Positions 33,457-46,543 of a stretch of 64,000 nucleotides of DNA are shown here, piece after piece. Made by a program: the position numbers and the translations under genes. Position 1 is the first letter of the stretch. Every line of letters begins with the position of its first letter. Source of the DNA: Guadua angustifolia (lineage: Eukaryota > Streptophyta > Magnoliopsida > Poales > Poaceae); assembly GCA_036346375.1 (NCBI GenBank), contig CM070506.1, forward strand, positions 1 to 64,000, written 5' to 3'. The notes beneath the pieces are model-generated. The model was not told the DNA's origin and made no database searches. It was given only the letters and a program-made list of their open reading frames with translations.

Positions 33457-36400
33457 TTACTTCTTCCCTTTGTTGACTATGCAATCGTAATTATTGTCCG
33501 AGACTTTTTCGAGCATGACCTTCGTGATCGCGACTCGCTTGGTCTCGAAGGTCATGAGCTTAACGCTCACCCCAGTGAGTCGAGCTAAACGTAGTTTAAT
33601 CTCTTCGCAACCCGGCTCTCCTCGTTCTGCTCGAGCCAAAAGCCTCGCAGCTTTGACCATTGAGCAAAGGCGAGCGTCGTGGTCGTGATTCGAATGTTAG
33701 TCCGGTGTGACCATCTCTTTATCGAGCCTGCTTTTGTCACACTCTTTCCCTACGACCTTTCCTCAACTCTACAGATCGTGGGCCGCTTGTTCATGTTTAA
33801 ATCTTGTGCCCAAGGTCATGCTGTTTTGACCTTGGACCCAACGAGGGCGGATGAGGATATCCTATCGGCGCACAACCTAAGGAGCACGACTAAAAGCGAA
33901 AAGGGTGAGCTCCAAATATCCTCGACTATGAATTTAAATCAAGACAAGATTTCTTTGTTCTCCAAAAAAAATCTAGCTCTATTAGAACATTTTTTAAGTG
34001 TTTTTTACAGGTCGACCGGCGGGTTCATCTACAGGTCGGCCATCTCGCGGGTGAGCTTCTCCTGCTCGAGCTCGGCTACCTTGGCCCTCAAGGTCGAGTA
34101 GCTCGCCTCGTATTGGAGGGCTTCCTTGAGGCATCCACAGCCTTGGCGCTGCTCGTCACGGAGCCTGGGCGCCGCCGCTTGGTCGGGCGCCCCAGCTTCT
34201 TCAAGCTCCGAGATTTTGGCCTCGAGCTCTGGGACGCTGTCAGGAGGACGCCTGCCCACAATGACCTTATCCAAGAGCCGACCTTGGCCCGCTTTGGTCT
34301 CGAGCACCTTGTCGCACGCCCAAGCTTTTCCTCAAGCCCCCAGTGATCTTGGCCTCAAGCTCGAGACGCCTCCCGCAAGGAAGGCGCCTGCCCAGCTGCC
34401 TTCTCCAAGTCAGCTGACCTTGGCCCGCCGGCCTCGAAGCGCTTTGGCCGATCAAGGCTTGCTCCACGGCCTTGTAGCCATGCTCGCCACGAAGTCCCGC
34501 TCGCTCAAGCTCGGCTGTAGGCCACCTCCGCCTCATCGTCTCGGCGCAGTCGCCGAGTTTTTGGTCTTCGCCGAGCTCCCGCCGACCTCGATGGTCACGA
34601 TGAACTTGAGCGCTTTTTCCGCCTCCACCACATCCATGAGGCCCTTCAGAACGACGGGCGGGTCTCAAGGCCTTTCAGCTTCTGAGACGCTACAATTGCC
34701 TTCATGATGTAAAGAGGGCGCAAAATGAGAGTATGAACAAGGGAACTCGAGCTAACATGCAGCAAGGTGCGCGATGGGGTCCTTACCTCACGAAGACGAG
34801 TCTCAAGGCTTACGCGTGAATTCTCGCAGCACGCGGTCACGGAGATCTCTCCTCGCCGACCAAGGCTTAAGCCGGTCGACCGCGACCACCCCCTAACGCG
34901 CTGGCCGAGACCTCGCTTCCACGCCGGCGGTGACCTGGTGTCCTGTCGCCTCCCTTGGCGGATTCAACTCACGGCAGGGAGGAGGCGACAAGCAGATTGG
35001 TCCCGACCTCCTGGATAGGGCTTCACCACCAGATCGGGGAGCGAGAAGGGATCCACCATGATCTCTGGCGCAGCTGCCTCGTGGCCTGGATGCCACGATC
35101 AAGCAAGCCTTCGACGCAGCCTGCAGCTAAGGTGTCATGGGCACCTTTGTGGTGTGACCATCTTCGTAGCCGATGGCGCCACGACCTTGGGCGCCGAGCG
35201 ACCGTGGTCGAGAGTTTAGCGCCACCACTGTTATGCACTGCAGCCTGGTGCCTTCCTCAAGGCCGACCTCGGAGGATCGCAGCACTGGCCGGGTCAGAGG
35301 CTCGCCAAGGTCGGTCTCGCCGTCGCGAGCTGGATATCCTCGGCTGGGTCAAGCCGAGCCTTGGTCGAACTCGCCAACCGGCCCACTGGGCCCAGAAGTG
35401 CCTCTACCCGAGGTGGCGCGGAGCCAAGACGGGAGTCCTCCTCCTCAGACTCTGACTCGCCTCGACAATGTACCATCACAAACGTAGCAAGTCTCGAAAG
35501 GTGCGCCAAGGTCATGCGATTAAGAATGACGCTAAGTCCGAAAACCACGGAAGGGGCGGAGCAAACCGAGAAGCCAAGAACTTACATGGGTTGTCACCCG
35601 CTTGACGAGGGCCTACAGAGGTCTTGTTGCCCCAAAGCGGCAGGGCATCTGCCAGGTTCCACCTGCTCGGGACCTTGAGCTCAGACTGCAAAGGCCATCC
35701 GCGCGCAGCACTGGGACCCGAGCTTGACGCCTGGGCCTACCTGGGCTTGAAGTCCCGGCGCCAGAGGCGAGCCATCAGGGCCGAGTGGGCCGAGCCCACC
35801 CTACCCACCTAGTCGTGTCTAGCAAAAGAACTCGTTGAAAAACATCACTCTCTCACAATCATATTTGTAATAACTAACCCAACTAACAACATAATAAAAA
35901 GTAAAGCACACTAACCAGCTTGAACTACTTTTAACACCTAGATTGCAAATGGTGTCACATCTGCTTTATTGTGCCCTAATTATGGGTCACCAAGTACTCG
36001 ATTGGCTTGAGCAAATTTTTCGACTTACTATCTATTGATGAGGTGGCATTCAACTCTTCCCGAGTGAATTCCAACTCAGATTCTTTCTATGTGAAGAAGG
36101 TCCGACATTTTCTTAACAAAGTCTTCAATTTTGGCCTGTGATCAACCTTGTCTTCGAGGATATATATATATGATTGGTTATTGTAGTGCCATAGCGATTG
36201 TTTTTTCATGTCATGGTGGCCTTGCCTCACCTGCAGCCACGCTTTCACGCAGACACGAGAGCCCCCTCTTGAAACTTCTTTCGCCCACATGGCCAAGCGC
36301 ACCACGCCTGTCGCGAGAGGGGAGCTGTGTCAAGATGAAGGAGCACGAGCGAAGGACCCGGGGCTCGCCATGGAATCCTTACCGTGGCGCTGGCCGCCCA

Positions 36401-37730
36401 CTCGACGTGAGGTTTCTTCACCACCGGCGGTTCCGCCTGCCTTTGGGAGGCCTCTTCTTCCCTTCTGTTCTTTGTCCCGCCGGGCAATGGAGCATTCTCC
36501 TGGGTCGTCTAGGTCGGGCTTGATGATCCCGCGAGCATGCGAGGTTCAAGAAGGGCCTCGTGGACACTCGAATTGAGTACTTGGTCGGGGTGGCTTACCT
36601 CGCTTTGTGGCGCAAAGACGCCTTCCCGGCACGGCTCGCCGAGGGTGTAGTCGTCATGGCCTTCCGAACATTTCGCTCATTCAGCGACGATCCAGATTCC
36701 TTCCGGCCACCGAAAAGACCAAATCATCAAGAGGAACCAGGAGCAACCACAGCGTAATCTTGAGGCAATGCAACTTACTCGGCCGTCCTTCAAGCAAGCC
36801 AAGTCATCGCGACCTTGATCTCGAGAAGGGGTGCTCCTCCTCCGCAGGGGAACACCCGACTTCTCAAGAAGTCGCTGGCGATGGCTCCCGCCTTGTGAGG
36901 TCCCGCGTGGCGCAGATATGGATGGTCACGATGGCCTCTTGATCGCCTTCCTGTGTCGCCTGACTGGGGTCTCCTTCTTCCCGCCGAGGGGGGTACCTCG
37001 AACTCAGCCACACGCCTCGCCTGCTTTAGGTAGAACCATCGCCGACCACTGCCAAGGAGTCGCAGCAGCTGCTTGGGGAAGGACCACAGATTCCTGCCCC
37101 ACGCGGAAGTAGAGGCATCCGACCACGGGTCCTTCCTGCAAGGAAAAGGGAGAAGAAGCGAGAAATAGCGAGGGGTGGGAAGGATTCCAAGGAACCTCGC
37201 ACAGTGAGAGAAGATGGAAAGCGTAAGAATGGAGTTGGGTACAGATTAATCACCTCGATCTCGATATGGTGAGAACGTCTCAAGAAACTCGCTTATGGCG
37301 CCGCAGTGTCGAAGAGCATGTATCGCCTCAGCACCGACGAGCCTGCCGTCCTGGTGGTTGCGCTCTGCCTCCCCGCCCTGCCGCCATGACCATGGGTCCA
37401 AGAACCCTAGGCTGAGTTTTTCATCCTCGCCACCGCCGAAGTGCTTTTCTCGAGTTTGGCTGAGGAAGAAGAAGAGTACAAGCAAGGGGTCAAGACTACA
37501 AGAAGCAGAGAGTTCGGGAGGTAGCGGCAATGAAGCTTTATAAGACCGAGGTGCTACGGCCGGCCATAATGGCATCTCAAGGGCGCACCTGTCGTGACAC
37601 GACAGAGCAATTTATACACGCTGGGGATCGAGGCGCTATAATCGGTTCACCGTCCGACTGCACTCAAAGTTTCAGAGATCAAGAGGCGCCAGTGTCGCTT
37701 TCACACGGCCTCAAGCGCTAGGTTTCCGCC
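33457..37730 (-). pseudogene. Antisense coding region of gypsy element 2 (Transposase_28-like)
   Basis: Between pol and the 3' LTR the minus strand carries a series of protein-like fragments. Near 37000-37060 it reads FYLKQARRV followed by EFEVPPSAG, resembling the plant gypsy-associated family PF04195 (Transposase_28). Around 34030-34310 there is an alanine- and glutamate-rich coiled coil (ELEAKISELEE, AKVAELEQEKL). Antisense genes in this position are known in large grass gypsy elements. The frame is broken many times and I cannot define exons or a start. Family assignment is moderate. Confidence 0.5.
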
Positions 37731-37830
37731 TCCCACCTCGACCTCAAGCATGAAGGTTTCGGAGGTCACCCTGGCTCAGGAGGCTCAAGGTCGCCGTGTC
37801 CCAGCCCACGACCTTAAGCCTCGGGCTAGC

Positions 37831-38302
37831 CGACGAGGGTCAAGGCTCTTGACCTGCCAAATGCGTCAACTGATTCTGCTCGAGAGGCCCCGACCACGAC
37901 CGGACGATGCCGAGGCGCCGACCTAGAGCGCCAGATGACCGGAAAGACGCCTTTAGCACGACCTTGAGCTCGGGTCGCCTCTGCTCAGGCTGAAGTCCCT
38001 TGAATTCGAACGCATGCTTACTCACCAAGTTACCAAGACGTGATCGTGGGGAGTGAAGTAGGCGACGCAACAAGACCGGTTGCTATCGCCACCTTTCAAT
38101 GCGCATGAAGACCACTACCCAGAATATCTCCCGTCTGCTACAAGTGGAGGATACAAGGCTAAGGATGCATGTACTCTAAGGGACAGATACCGTGGCTTGA
38201 GCACTAGACACCGCTTATTGTTGGGCTTGAGCAGAACACACCTCAAGACTTAACTAACAAAGACCACCGCCGCAAGGCAACCGGAGTAGAGCTATTACCT
38301 TC
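37831..38302 (+). repeat. 3' LTR of gypsy element 2, truncated
   Basis: Starts CGACGAGGG (the 5' copy has TGACGAGGG) and parallels the 5' LTR for 472 bp with many small indels. It breaks off after ATTACCTTC, upstream of the TATA-like region, at the junction with element 3. Confidence 0.88.
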
Positions 38303-38940
38303 GCTTGCACCCGCTTTTGAAGCTACGGAAGAATCGGCAGGGAAAGACATGAGTTTGGATACAACACGAGCCTCAAAGGATTTGGATAATGAACATATGA
38401 TATTTGGAAACAGAGTCCAAATAGGAAACTACGGTTTATTCGGATTGCATCGCCGTGTTGGACCAGACTCGGATCGGTCAAGCGGTATATAAGGCGCGAT
38501 AGGGCTACTTGAGAGGGCATCCACAATCAATCAACACATCTACCAGCTTTTTACTTCGTAGTCTTTAGTCTTTTTAGCATTGTAATCTTTCCTCCGTAAG
38601 TCGACATCGATCAAATAAAGTTGCGATCGCCGATTGTTTGATCGCCATTGGCTTTTTTCGTGTTTGATTTGTTCTGGCCTTGTTGCGCACGCCTTTTCGT
38701 AATCGATCTACCTTTTTACCCCGGATTAGTCTTAATCAAGCTAATCTAGTTATTCTTCCAATCGCTCGCCGATTCTTGATTTTAGCCGATTCACCTCGAG
38801 GATCGCTTGATTGAATTTTACAACTCTTTCCCTTATCGACATTGCAGGTCAAATCGACACACACTCACAAGACACTTGAACCCGGCGTTCGTCCGATGTG
38901 TTGCAAACTAAACCCTCTTCACGCTTTTTGGCGTCAACAC
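38303..38940 (+). repeat. 5' LTR region of gypsy element 3
   Basis: Non-coding leader with a TATA box (38486-38492), a T-rich transcribed part (38540-38600) and an end near GCGTCAACACA at 38930-38940. The following TTTTTGCGACGGTGGGACC resembles primer-site sequences of related elements. The likely TG start is at 38318. Without the 3' copy the exact edges cannot be verified. Confidence 0.5.
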
Positions 38941-41780
38941 ATTTTTGCGACGGTGGGACCGACGGAAGATGATCGCAAACAAGTCTATGGCTCCAAAATT
39001 GACGCCAACACGGAGGTGATCATCGCCGCCACAATGGAGGATTTGACTCGAGCAAAGAAAGAAATCGAAGATGAAAGCGCATTGGAGGAATTGATGCCGA
39101 GTTGTTATCAAAAACCCGACGAGGGGTCACATAGAAGATGGCGCCCCAACACTCAACCGCTTATGGCCGCATCGAATCGACCGTAGTCGATACATGCCCG
39201 CCAAGCTGAATTATCTATCATGATTGAGCAACTGCGCATCACGCTGATCAATCAATCATCGGCTCGTTACAACGCTAAAGCCAATGATAGAGAATAGCGT
39301 GAAGACGATTGCACAAGAATTGGCGACATCCGGGATTGCCGATCCACCGCAGCCCACTCCCAATGTACCCAGCCTATTCTCAGGCACCAAATGCCAACAC
39401 CGCCAAAACGCCAAGACTCTACACCTCACTAATGCCGACTCAAATTTTACAAAGGTTGGCCCCACCAAACCCTCGCCCAAACCCCCGCCACTCATTACCA
39501 TGCATACATCGACGCCGCAAAATTAGATCCATCAACATCGAACTTCCACGCCTAATCCGCTTCTCAAACCATTGATTTAGATAAAAATTATAAACCTCAA
39601 GGACCAACTCAATTTAGAAACCGCCCATACAAAGTAGTTACATACACGGAGCCGCTTGCTCTGTTGTTCGAGGTAATCGATACAAATGAGCCGATGGGTA
39701 TGAACCATGGCAACAATTCATCTACTAGACTGAAAGTTTGCCACCGAAGTTTACACTCTGGGTAGGATACTATTCATCCCAATTGGCCAAACCCCGTATC
39801 GATCGCCAATAACATTAATTGGCCGATCGATTCTATGGTCTTGAGAGACCAATTTGGCTTATGTTCCAAAGGAAAACGACGCTATAGAAAGCCGCATCAG
39901 ATTACATCGACTTAATGCCATATCCACACAACTTCAGATTCCTTGATTTTATGCAAATTTTCAGGGATGATTCGTCACTAATTTAGAGCACGCTTGACGA
40001 TTTATCGCCCAATGTGGAGAAGCAATTCAATCTCGACGGATTAAAAATTAGGCTTTTTCCATTATCTCTGTCAGAACCGCTTACTTTGTTTATAAATCGC
40101 TTCCAAATTCGGGTCCACTTTTGAACGATTTAGAGAGCCGATTCCATGAATACTTTTTCTCCGAGCTCGAATTGAGAATCTCAGATTTAAGTGTCATTCC
40201 GCAAAATTTGGCTTAATCGGCTTATGATTACATAAGAAGATTTAGAGAAGTACGGAATCGATGCTTCAAAGGTAGTATTGCCTCGATAATCAACTAGCCG
40301 ATGAAGCGCAGGCTAATTCTTCGCTTAAAGAGAAGTCATTGACAGAGTTCACAGATCTAGGCCATCTGCTTCATCGTATATCAGACAAGAAGGCCGATAC
40401 TTAAGTAAAGAATTCAAGGATAAGATTAGACTAAATAACGGAAAAGATAAGGCTAAAATAAACATGGTCGAGTATAGTTCTAGCTAATCTTCTCAAGATG
40501 AAGCAGACGTGAATATAGCCGAATGGATAAAGGGTTCTAAAAGCCACTTGTCTCGTTTTCGTGGCTTAAGCCGACTAGGAATAAGTCGGAGGTTAAATAC
40601 GCTTTTGATGTATCCAAGTGTGACCGTGATATTCGATATGTCGCTACAAGAGAAACCGACACGTCAATTAAGGGCATACCATACCATCACCGATTTAAAT
40701 CAAGAAACGCCGACATCGTAAGTGGCATCATTCTTTTTCCCATAACACTAACGATCGCAATATCTTTACAATGATACAGCAGCTATCGAAGATGGTCGGC
40801 TCAAGTTTGCAGAAGAGCCAGCTATGGAAGTCGATGTCAATCCCTTCCCAATCAACATGGTTCAGTGCTCTGGCAAGGGAAAACAAATTGTCGAGGAACG
40901 ACCCATAACTACACGACAAGTCGACATAGAGTCGAGCTCAAAAGGAGAAACATCGAAGATAACGATCGCTCACTTCAAATTGAAGCCAATCGAGATGGAA
41001 AAAATTCAAGAACCTGTGAAGTCGAAAGGGCAATTGCAAGCCTGACGATGGTACAAAGCCGAAAGATCTCCGCCAATTAAAAAACATTCAAGCTAAGCCA
41101 ACTTTTTCACAGCTTGTTCAAAAAATATGAAAGGATAAGCCATCGCAGCAGCAAAGAAGCTCACGACCAAATAGGTCAGACGCCAAACAATGTGTTTCGC
41201 CAAACAATCAGACGGCTAGACGCTGGAGAGAGCTCATCGAGATGTCCTTTTGGCAATTTCATGGGAAAGGGCGTGACCTTACCATCTTCAAGGACATGTC
41301 CCATGGAGCATTACTCAAGGAAATTGGCCCAAACAATCGCGAGAGAACGCTTGTTTAGGCCAACGATAGATCATACCGAAGTCGAGCACAAGAAGCCAAG
41401 AAAAGAGAGGCTAGGCATACCAAACCAAGATGGGGAAAAGAACCAACGGAGAACTTGGTTGGTAAAATCCGCAAGCCGCTGGAACCCAAGCCTAGTGGTG
41501 TCCGATCGGGCTTAGCCGATCGCGAACGCTAGACGGCTCCCAGCCTAAGGACGCAGGAAATAAGAGAGGCCGATGAAGAAAAACAGAGGGATAAAATATT
41601 CAACGAAGGCGCCGATAAAACTTGTCAAAAGGAATGGAGGAGAAAAGAACAAGCCGATAACGAGTCGATTCTCGACGATTTGTTGTCACCAATAGTTCAA
41701 ATGACACTCCTCCCATGGATATCAACATGGTATTCACTCGCCACCAATTCGTAATCAAGACTGAACCGACTAAAGATACG
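38941..41780 (+). pseudogene. Gag region of gypsy element 3
   Basis: This stretch lies between the LTR and the protease. It contains readable but broken segments such as MEDLTRAKKEIEDESALEEL and later Lys/Arg-rich segments near 41100-41500. These fit a gag polyprotein by position. I do not recognise a zinc knuckle. Frames change often. Confidence 0.5.
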
Positions 41781-41879
41781 TTTCGCTCAATTGTGCTCGG
41801 GCGACAGATACAAGAAGTTCAAAACCACAAGATCCTCATCGGCACTTAAAGCCGTTATACTTAAAAGGCTTTATCAATG

Positions 41880-42090
41880 TAGTCGATATCAAGGATGCTT
41901 GTGGATGGAGGAGCCATCGAACTTAATGCCACTCTCTACTTGCAAGAAGTTGGGCAAAACAGATGAAGACTTGATTAAGACGAACATGGTACTAAATGAC
42001 TTCACTGTGATCCCACCAAGCAAAAGGAGTGATGGTCACAGAGCTAACCATCGGCAAAGAAAACTTTGTCGATCCGCGTTTTCGTAATCG
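41880..42090 (+). pseudogene. Gypsy element 3 protease region
   Basis: MLVDGGAIELNA in one frame continues as NLMPLSTCKKLGKTDEDLIK and MVLNDF in another. This is the active site and body of the DGG-type aspartic protease found in grass gypsy elements. The one indel between them lies just after the active site. Confidence 0.8.
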
Positions 42091-42779
42091 GGCCAAAGGA
42101 AATTACAAGCAGTGCTTTAGGGCGAGATTGATACACGCCAACCGCAGATACCATCAACTATGCATCAACTTCTTGTACAAAGGAACGGAGATGAGGTCGG
42201 TTGCTTTCAACCGATACATCGCTCATATTGCCATGGCCACTCGACGCAAATTGGCCACACGAAGAAGTCAATGCATATCGAAAAGCACTAGACGATTGCG
42301 ACTTTATCTCGATCGGAAGACAGTTTTACGCCGATCGCTGTCAAGCTAGGCACTTTTGATCTAAGCTAGTGAAGTTTTGAGGAGATGGGGTCAAAAATGA
42401 TCCAAATTTTGCAGACAAAGCAAGAAGCTATCGGCATGGGATGAACTTCGTGAAGCCATTGAAGATTTCCAAAGCGAGAAATTGGGTCAAGTTTCACTTC
42501 GCCGATATGCTTGAAGAAATCGACATAGGAGAAGGCGATAGAAAAGGCCAACCTTTGTAAGTGCAAATTTAGATATAGAATATAAAAATAAGTTGGTCAA
42601 AATACTTAGAGAATACAGGATTGTTTCGCCCGGAGTATTATGAGATGCCCGGATTAAGCCGAGTTAGTAGAACATCTACGCCTATTGCCGGATATCGCCA
42701 TATAAGCAACCTCCTCGCTGCTCCAATCCAGAGTTGTATGATATAATAAAAGAAGAAATTGAAAGGTTGTCGAAGCCAA

Positions 42780-43230
42780 ATTCATAAGACCTTGCCGATA
42801 TGTCAATGGGTATCTAACATTGTGCTCGCTATGAAGAAAATGGAAAACTACGAGTATGTGTGGATTTCAGAGACTTGAATAAAGCCACACCAAAAGATGA
42901 ATACCCGATGCCTATAGCCGATATGCTCATCGATGCCGATCGAGCAACAAGATTATCAGCTTTTCTTAGCGCAATGCCGGGTATAACCAGATATTCATGG
43001 CGAAGCCGATGTTCCCAAGATCGCCTTCAGATGTTCTAGCGATTAGGGTTGTATGAATGGCCAAGAATGACATTCGGTTTAAAAAACGCAGCGCCACCTA
43101 TCAACGCGCCATGAATTTAATCTTCATAACCTAATCGCCATATCGTCAGATTTACATCGATGACGAAGTTGTTAAGTCTAAAGAAGATTGGCAGCACTTA
43201 GCCGATTTGGAAAAAGTATTCCAAAATACA
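42780..43230 (+). pseudogene. Gypsy element 3 reverse transcriptase, frameshifted
   Basis: Motifs in order: NGKLRVCVDFRDLNKATPKD (around 42838-42900), EYPMPIADMLID, GYNQIFMA, LYEWPRMTFGLKNAA, then a YIDDEVVKS-like catalytic box near 43155. Indels sit between most of the motifs. Confidence 0.87.
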
Positions 43231-43469
43231 AGGGCTCATGCGCCTCAAGATGAATCTTTGAAATGCTGCTTACGATTTCGGCCGGTCGTTCCTTGGCTTC
43301 ATGGTACATCAAAGAGGTATTGAAGTTAGCCGATCAGGTCAAGGCCATAGCCAATACAAAACCACCGACATGCAAGAACGAGTTGCAAAGTCGATCGCAA
43401 AATCAACTACTTAAGACGGTTTGTCTCGAATCTCTCGTAAGATTCAAACTTTACACCGCTACTAAAGTT

Positions 43470-44260
43470 GAAAGATCATGAGGAGTTCGATAGAGCCGAT
43501 CAGAGTAAAGCTTTTGACGATATAAAGCAATACTTGGTGTCACCGCTGGGGCCTTGGCAAAGACCACGTATGGGCCCCATTTAAACTATACATATCTACT
43601 GAAAACGAGACCATTGGGGCTGTCAGAGTAGGAAGTCGATGGTAAAGAGCGAGTGATATTTTACTTAAGCCGGATTTAATTTTGGATGCCGAGATCGTGT
43701 AACCTCCAAAGAGAGAAATTGTGTCTTTTCGTTATATTTGCTTGTACAAAATTAAGACACTATGTGTTAGCATCAACTCGTGTGGTAGTATGTAGAACCG
43801 ACGAGTCAAATATATGCTATCTGCCTCCGATTCGAGAGGACGACTTGGAAAGTGGGCTTATGCCTTAACCGAAGTTCGATTCAGAATTTGAATCGCCAAA
43901 GTCACAAAGGGCGTGCTATAGCCGATTTCATGACGGACACGATACTATGGCAAGAATGGTTGACGAGCTCCATGGCAACTATATTTTGATGGGTCGGTTT
44001 GTCAAGAAGGAAGCGGAATAGGCATAGTGTTGATTTCACCAAAGGGATACAACACCGAAGTTTGCATATCGGCTCAAAAGCCGATGCTCTAATAATCAGT
44101 TGAATACGAGGCATTGCTCAAAGGGTCGCAATTGTAGACAAAGATCGGGGCAAGTAATGTAGAAGCATATGGTGACTCATTACCGGTGGTGCAACAAATT
44201 AAAGGAGAATATAAATGCAACGATGAGACTCTATCTAAGTATCTAGAGTGTTGTCTTCGT
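43470..44260 (+). pseudogene. Gypsy element 3 RNase H domains, frameshifted
   Basis: The first part (FKLYISTENETIGAV, near 43580) is the usual gypsy RNase H connection. The second (YFDGSVCQEGSGIGIVLISP, near 43980-44045) is the additional plant-type RNase H with its first catalytic Asp. SVEYEALLKG and VEAYGDSLPVVQQ follow to about 44200. Stops and frameshifts lie between. After about 44300 only fragments remain before the satellite junction. Confidence 0.8.
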
Positions 44261-44557
44261 TATCAACACCTTCGCAGCTGCTCAGATCTACCATGTGCCC
44301 AGAGAAATGAATGACAAGGCCAATACATTGGCTCAGCAAACAAGCTTCAGGAATACAAATGACACGAAGCATTTGATTTGATCGATAAAGTCATTGCGTT
44401 GATAACGCTTGATTAGAGAACGTAAATAAAAGCTTACCTAATGGACCCATCCAGTGCCTATCGCACGAAGGGATCGACAATGAGCATTAAAGTACGCCGT
44501 GATAGAAGGAGAATTATACTATCGGACATTAGAGGGGTCGCCCCGAGATGTCCGGGT

Positions 44558-46543
44558 CCTGATGTTTAATGTTGTACCAACTAGATGGTCCGAACCAATG
44601 AGCGGAGGGGAGCCGCTTTTCGGATTCTGTGGCAAGGCTCGAAACCTCAAGGATTTTCTTGGAGAAAATCCACTCTCTGACGGCCTCGGCGCATTAGAAG
44701 ATTGCACGATGAAGCCCGACGAAGACGCAAGTCTTCAAGGGAAATTCTCTGAACCGACCGGATGGTCCAAGTCCCAAGAACATGAACCGAAAGGCCATTC
44801 TGGGTTCTTGGATGATTAATATTGTACCAACCGGATGGTCCGAATCCGTGAGTGGAAGGAGAGTCTCGCGGGTTTTCTGTGGCATACCAAAACCTCACGT
44901 ATTTTCATGGAGAAAATCCACTCTCCTGAGGCCTCGGTGCATTAGAAGATTACACGAAGAAGCCTGACGAAGAAGCAAATCTTCAATCTGAAATTCTCTA
45001 AACCGACCGGATGGTCCGAAGTCTGGTAGAATGAACTGAGTGGACCATTCTGGGTCCTTGGATGTTTAATATTGTACCAACCAGATGGTGCAAACCCCAG
45101 AGTGGAGGGGGAGCCACCCCTCGCTGGTTTCAGGGCAACCCCCAGAAAACCTCACAGATTTTCATGGAGAAAATCCACTCTCTGGAGGCCTCGGTGCATT
45201 AGAAGATTCCACGAAGAATCCCGATGAAGACGGTAGTCTTCAAGAGAAATTCCCTGAACCGACCGGATGGTCAGAAGTCCGGCTAGTTGAACTGAGCAGA
45301 CCATTCTGGGTCCTTGGATGTTTAATTTTGTCCCAACCGGATGGTCCGAACCCCGTAGCGGAGGGGAGCCGCCCCTCGCTGGTTTCAAGGCAGCGCACTG
45401 AAATTCACTTAAATTTTCATGGAGAAAATCCACTCTCCGGAGGCCTTGGCGCATTAGAAGATAACACGAAGAAGCCCGACGAAGACGCAAATCTTCAAGG
45501 GAAATTCTCTGAACCAATCGGATGTTCCAAGTCCGCAATGAATCGAGCGACCATTCTGGGTCCTTGGATGTTTAATGTTGTACCAACCAGATGGTCCGAA
45601 CCAATGAGCGGACGGGGAGCCGCCCCTTCCGGGATTCAGGGCAGTGCCCTCAAAACCTCATGGATTTTCTTGGAGAAAATCCACTCTCTGAAGGCCTCGG
45701 CGCATTAGAAGATTACACGAAGAAGACCGACGCAGACGCAAGTCTTCAAGGGAAATTCTCTGAACCGACCGAATGGTCCGAAGTCTGGCAAAATGAACAG
45801 AGGGGACCATTCTGGGTCCTTGGATGTTTAATATTGCACCAACCGGACGGTCCAACTCCCCGAAAGCGGAGGGGGAGCCGTCATGGTTTCGGCAAATCCA
45901 AAACGTCACGGATTTTCATCGATTAAATCCACTCTCCGGAGGCCTCGGTGCATTAGAAGATTACACGGATTAGCCTGACGAAGTCGCAAGTCTTCAAGGG
46001 AAATTCTCTGAACCGATAGGATGGTCCGATGTTTGGCAAAATGAACTGAGCGGACCTTTCTGGGTGCTTGGATGTTTAATGTTGTACCAGCCGGATGGTC
46101 CGAACCCCGAGCGAGGGGAGCGCGTCGCTGGTTTCATGGCGCAAGATCAAAACCACACGGAGTTTCATGGAGGAAATCCACTCTCCGGAGGCCTCTCAGC
46201 AAGATTAGAAGATTACACGACGAATCCGCACGAAGACGCAAGTCTTCAAGGAAATTCTCCAACCGACCGCATGGTCCAAGTCCGCAAATGAACCGAGCGA
46301 CTGCTCGATCCTGATGTTTAATGTTGTCCCAACCGAATGGTCCGAACCCCGAGCGAGAGGGAACCGCCGCTGGTTTCTGTGGTCATGCCAAAATCACTTG
46401 ATTTTAATGGAGAAAATCCACTCTCCTGAGGCCTACAAGCATTAGAAGATTACACGAAGCCCGACGAAGACGCAAATCTTCAAGGAAATTCTTCAACCAA
46501 TCGGAAGGTCCGGCGTGTGGCGAATGAACTGAGCGACCATTCG
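44558..46543. repeat. Satellite higher-order repeat unit 1 (B-C-D-E-B-F-G-E')
   Basis: Eight monomers told apart by their middle segment. B has CCGAACCAATGAGCGG and TTTTCTTGGAG. C has GATTAATATTG and ATCCGTGAGTGG. D has GGTGCAAACCCC and CCACGAAGAATCC. E has TTGTCCCAACCGG. F has ATTGCACCAACC and CGGATTAGC. G has GAGTTTCATGGAGG. E' has TCACTTGATTTTAATGG. Positions of the middles: about 44570, 44818, 45068, 45320, 45570, 45828, 46076 and 46315. Edges are approximate. Confidence 0.85.

Larger units (their letters stand above)
26283..38302 (+). mobile_element. Ty3/gypsy element 2, about 12 kb, with nested hAT
   Basis: The LTR regions are 26283 onward and 37831-38302. They share long runs such as GACCTAGAGCGCCAGA, CAATGCGCATGAAGACCACT and CGCAAGGCAACCGGAGTAGA. 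Between them, on the + strand, are gag-like sequence, a protease with a DGGSS site, RT, RNase H and integrase in gypsy order, then a 4-kb region with minus-strand coding sequence. The 3' LTR ends abruptly at 38302, at ATTACCTTC, where the 5' copy continues into a TATA-like ATATAAACC, so it is truncated. Many frameshifts interrupt every domain. Confidence 0.9.
38303..44546 (+). mobile_element. Ty3/gypsy element 3, 3'-truncated
   Basis: A second, different gypsy element in the same orientation. It has an LTR-like leader with TATATAA at 38486-38492, a presumed gag region, a protease with a VDGGA site, RT and RNase H, all on the + strand. Integrase and the 3' LTR are absent. The sequence ends at about 44546 directly against satellite. 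It probably inserted into the 3' LTR of element 2 before a deletion removed the right half of the nest. Confidence 0.85.
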
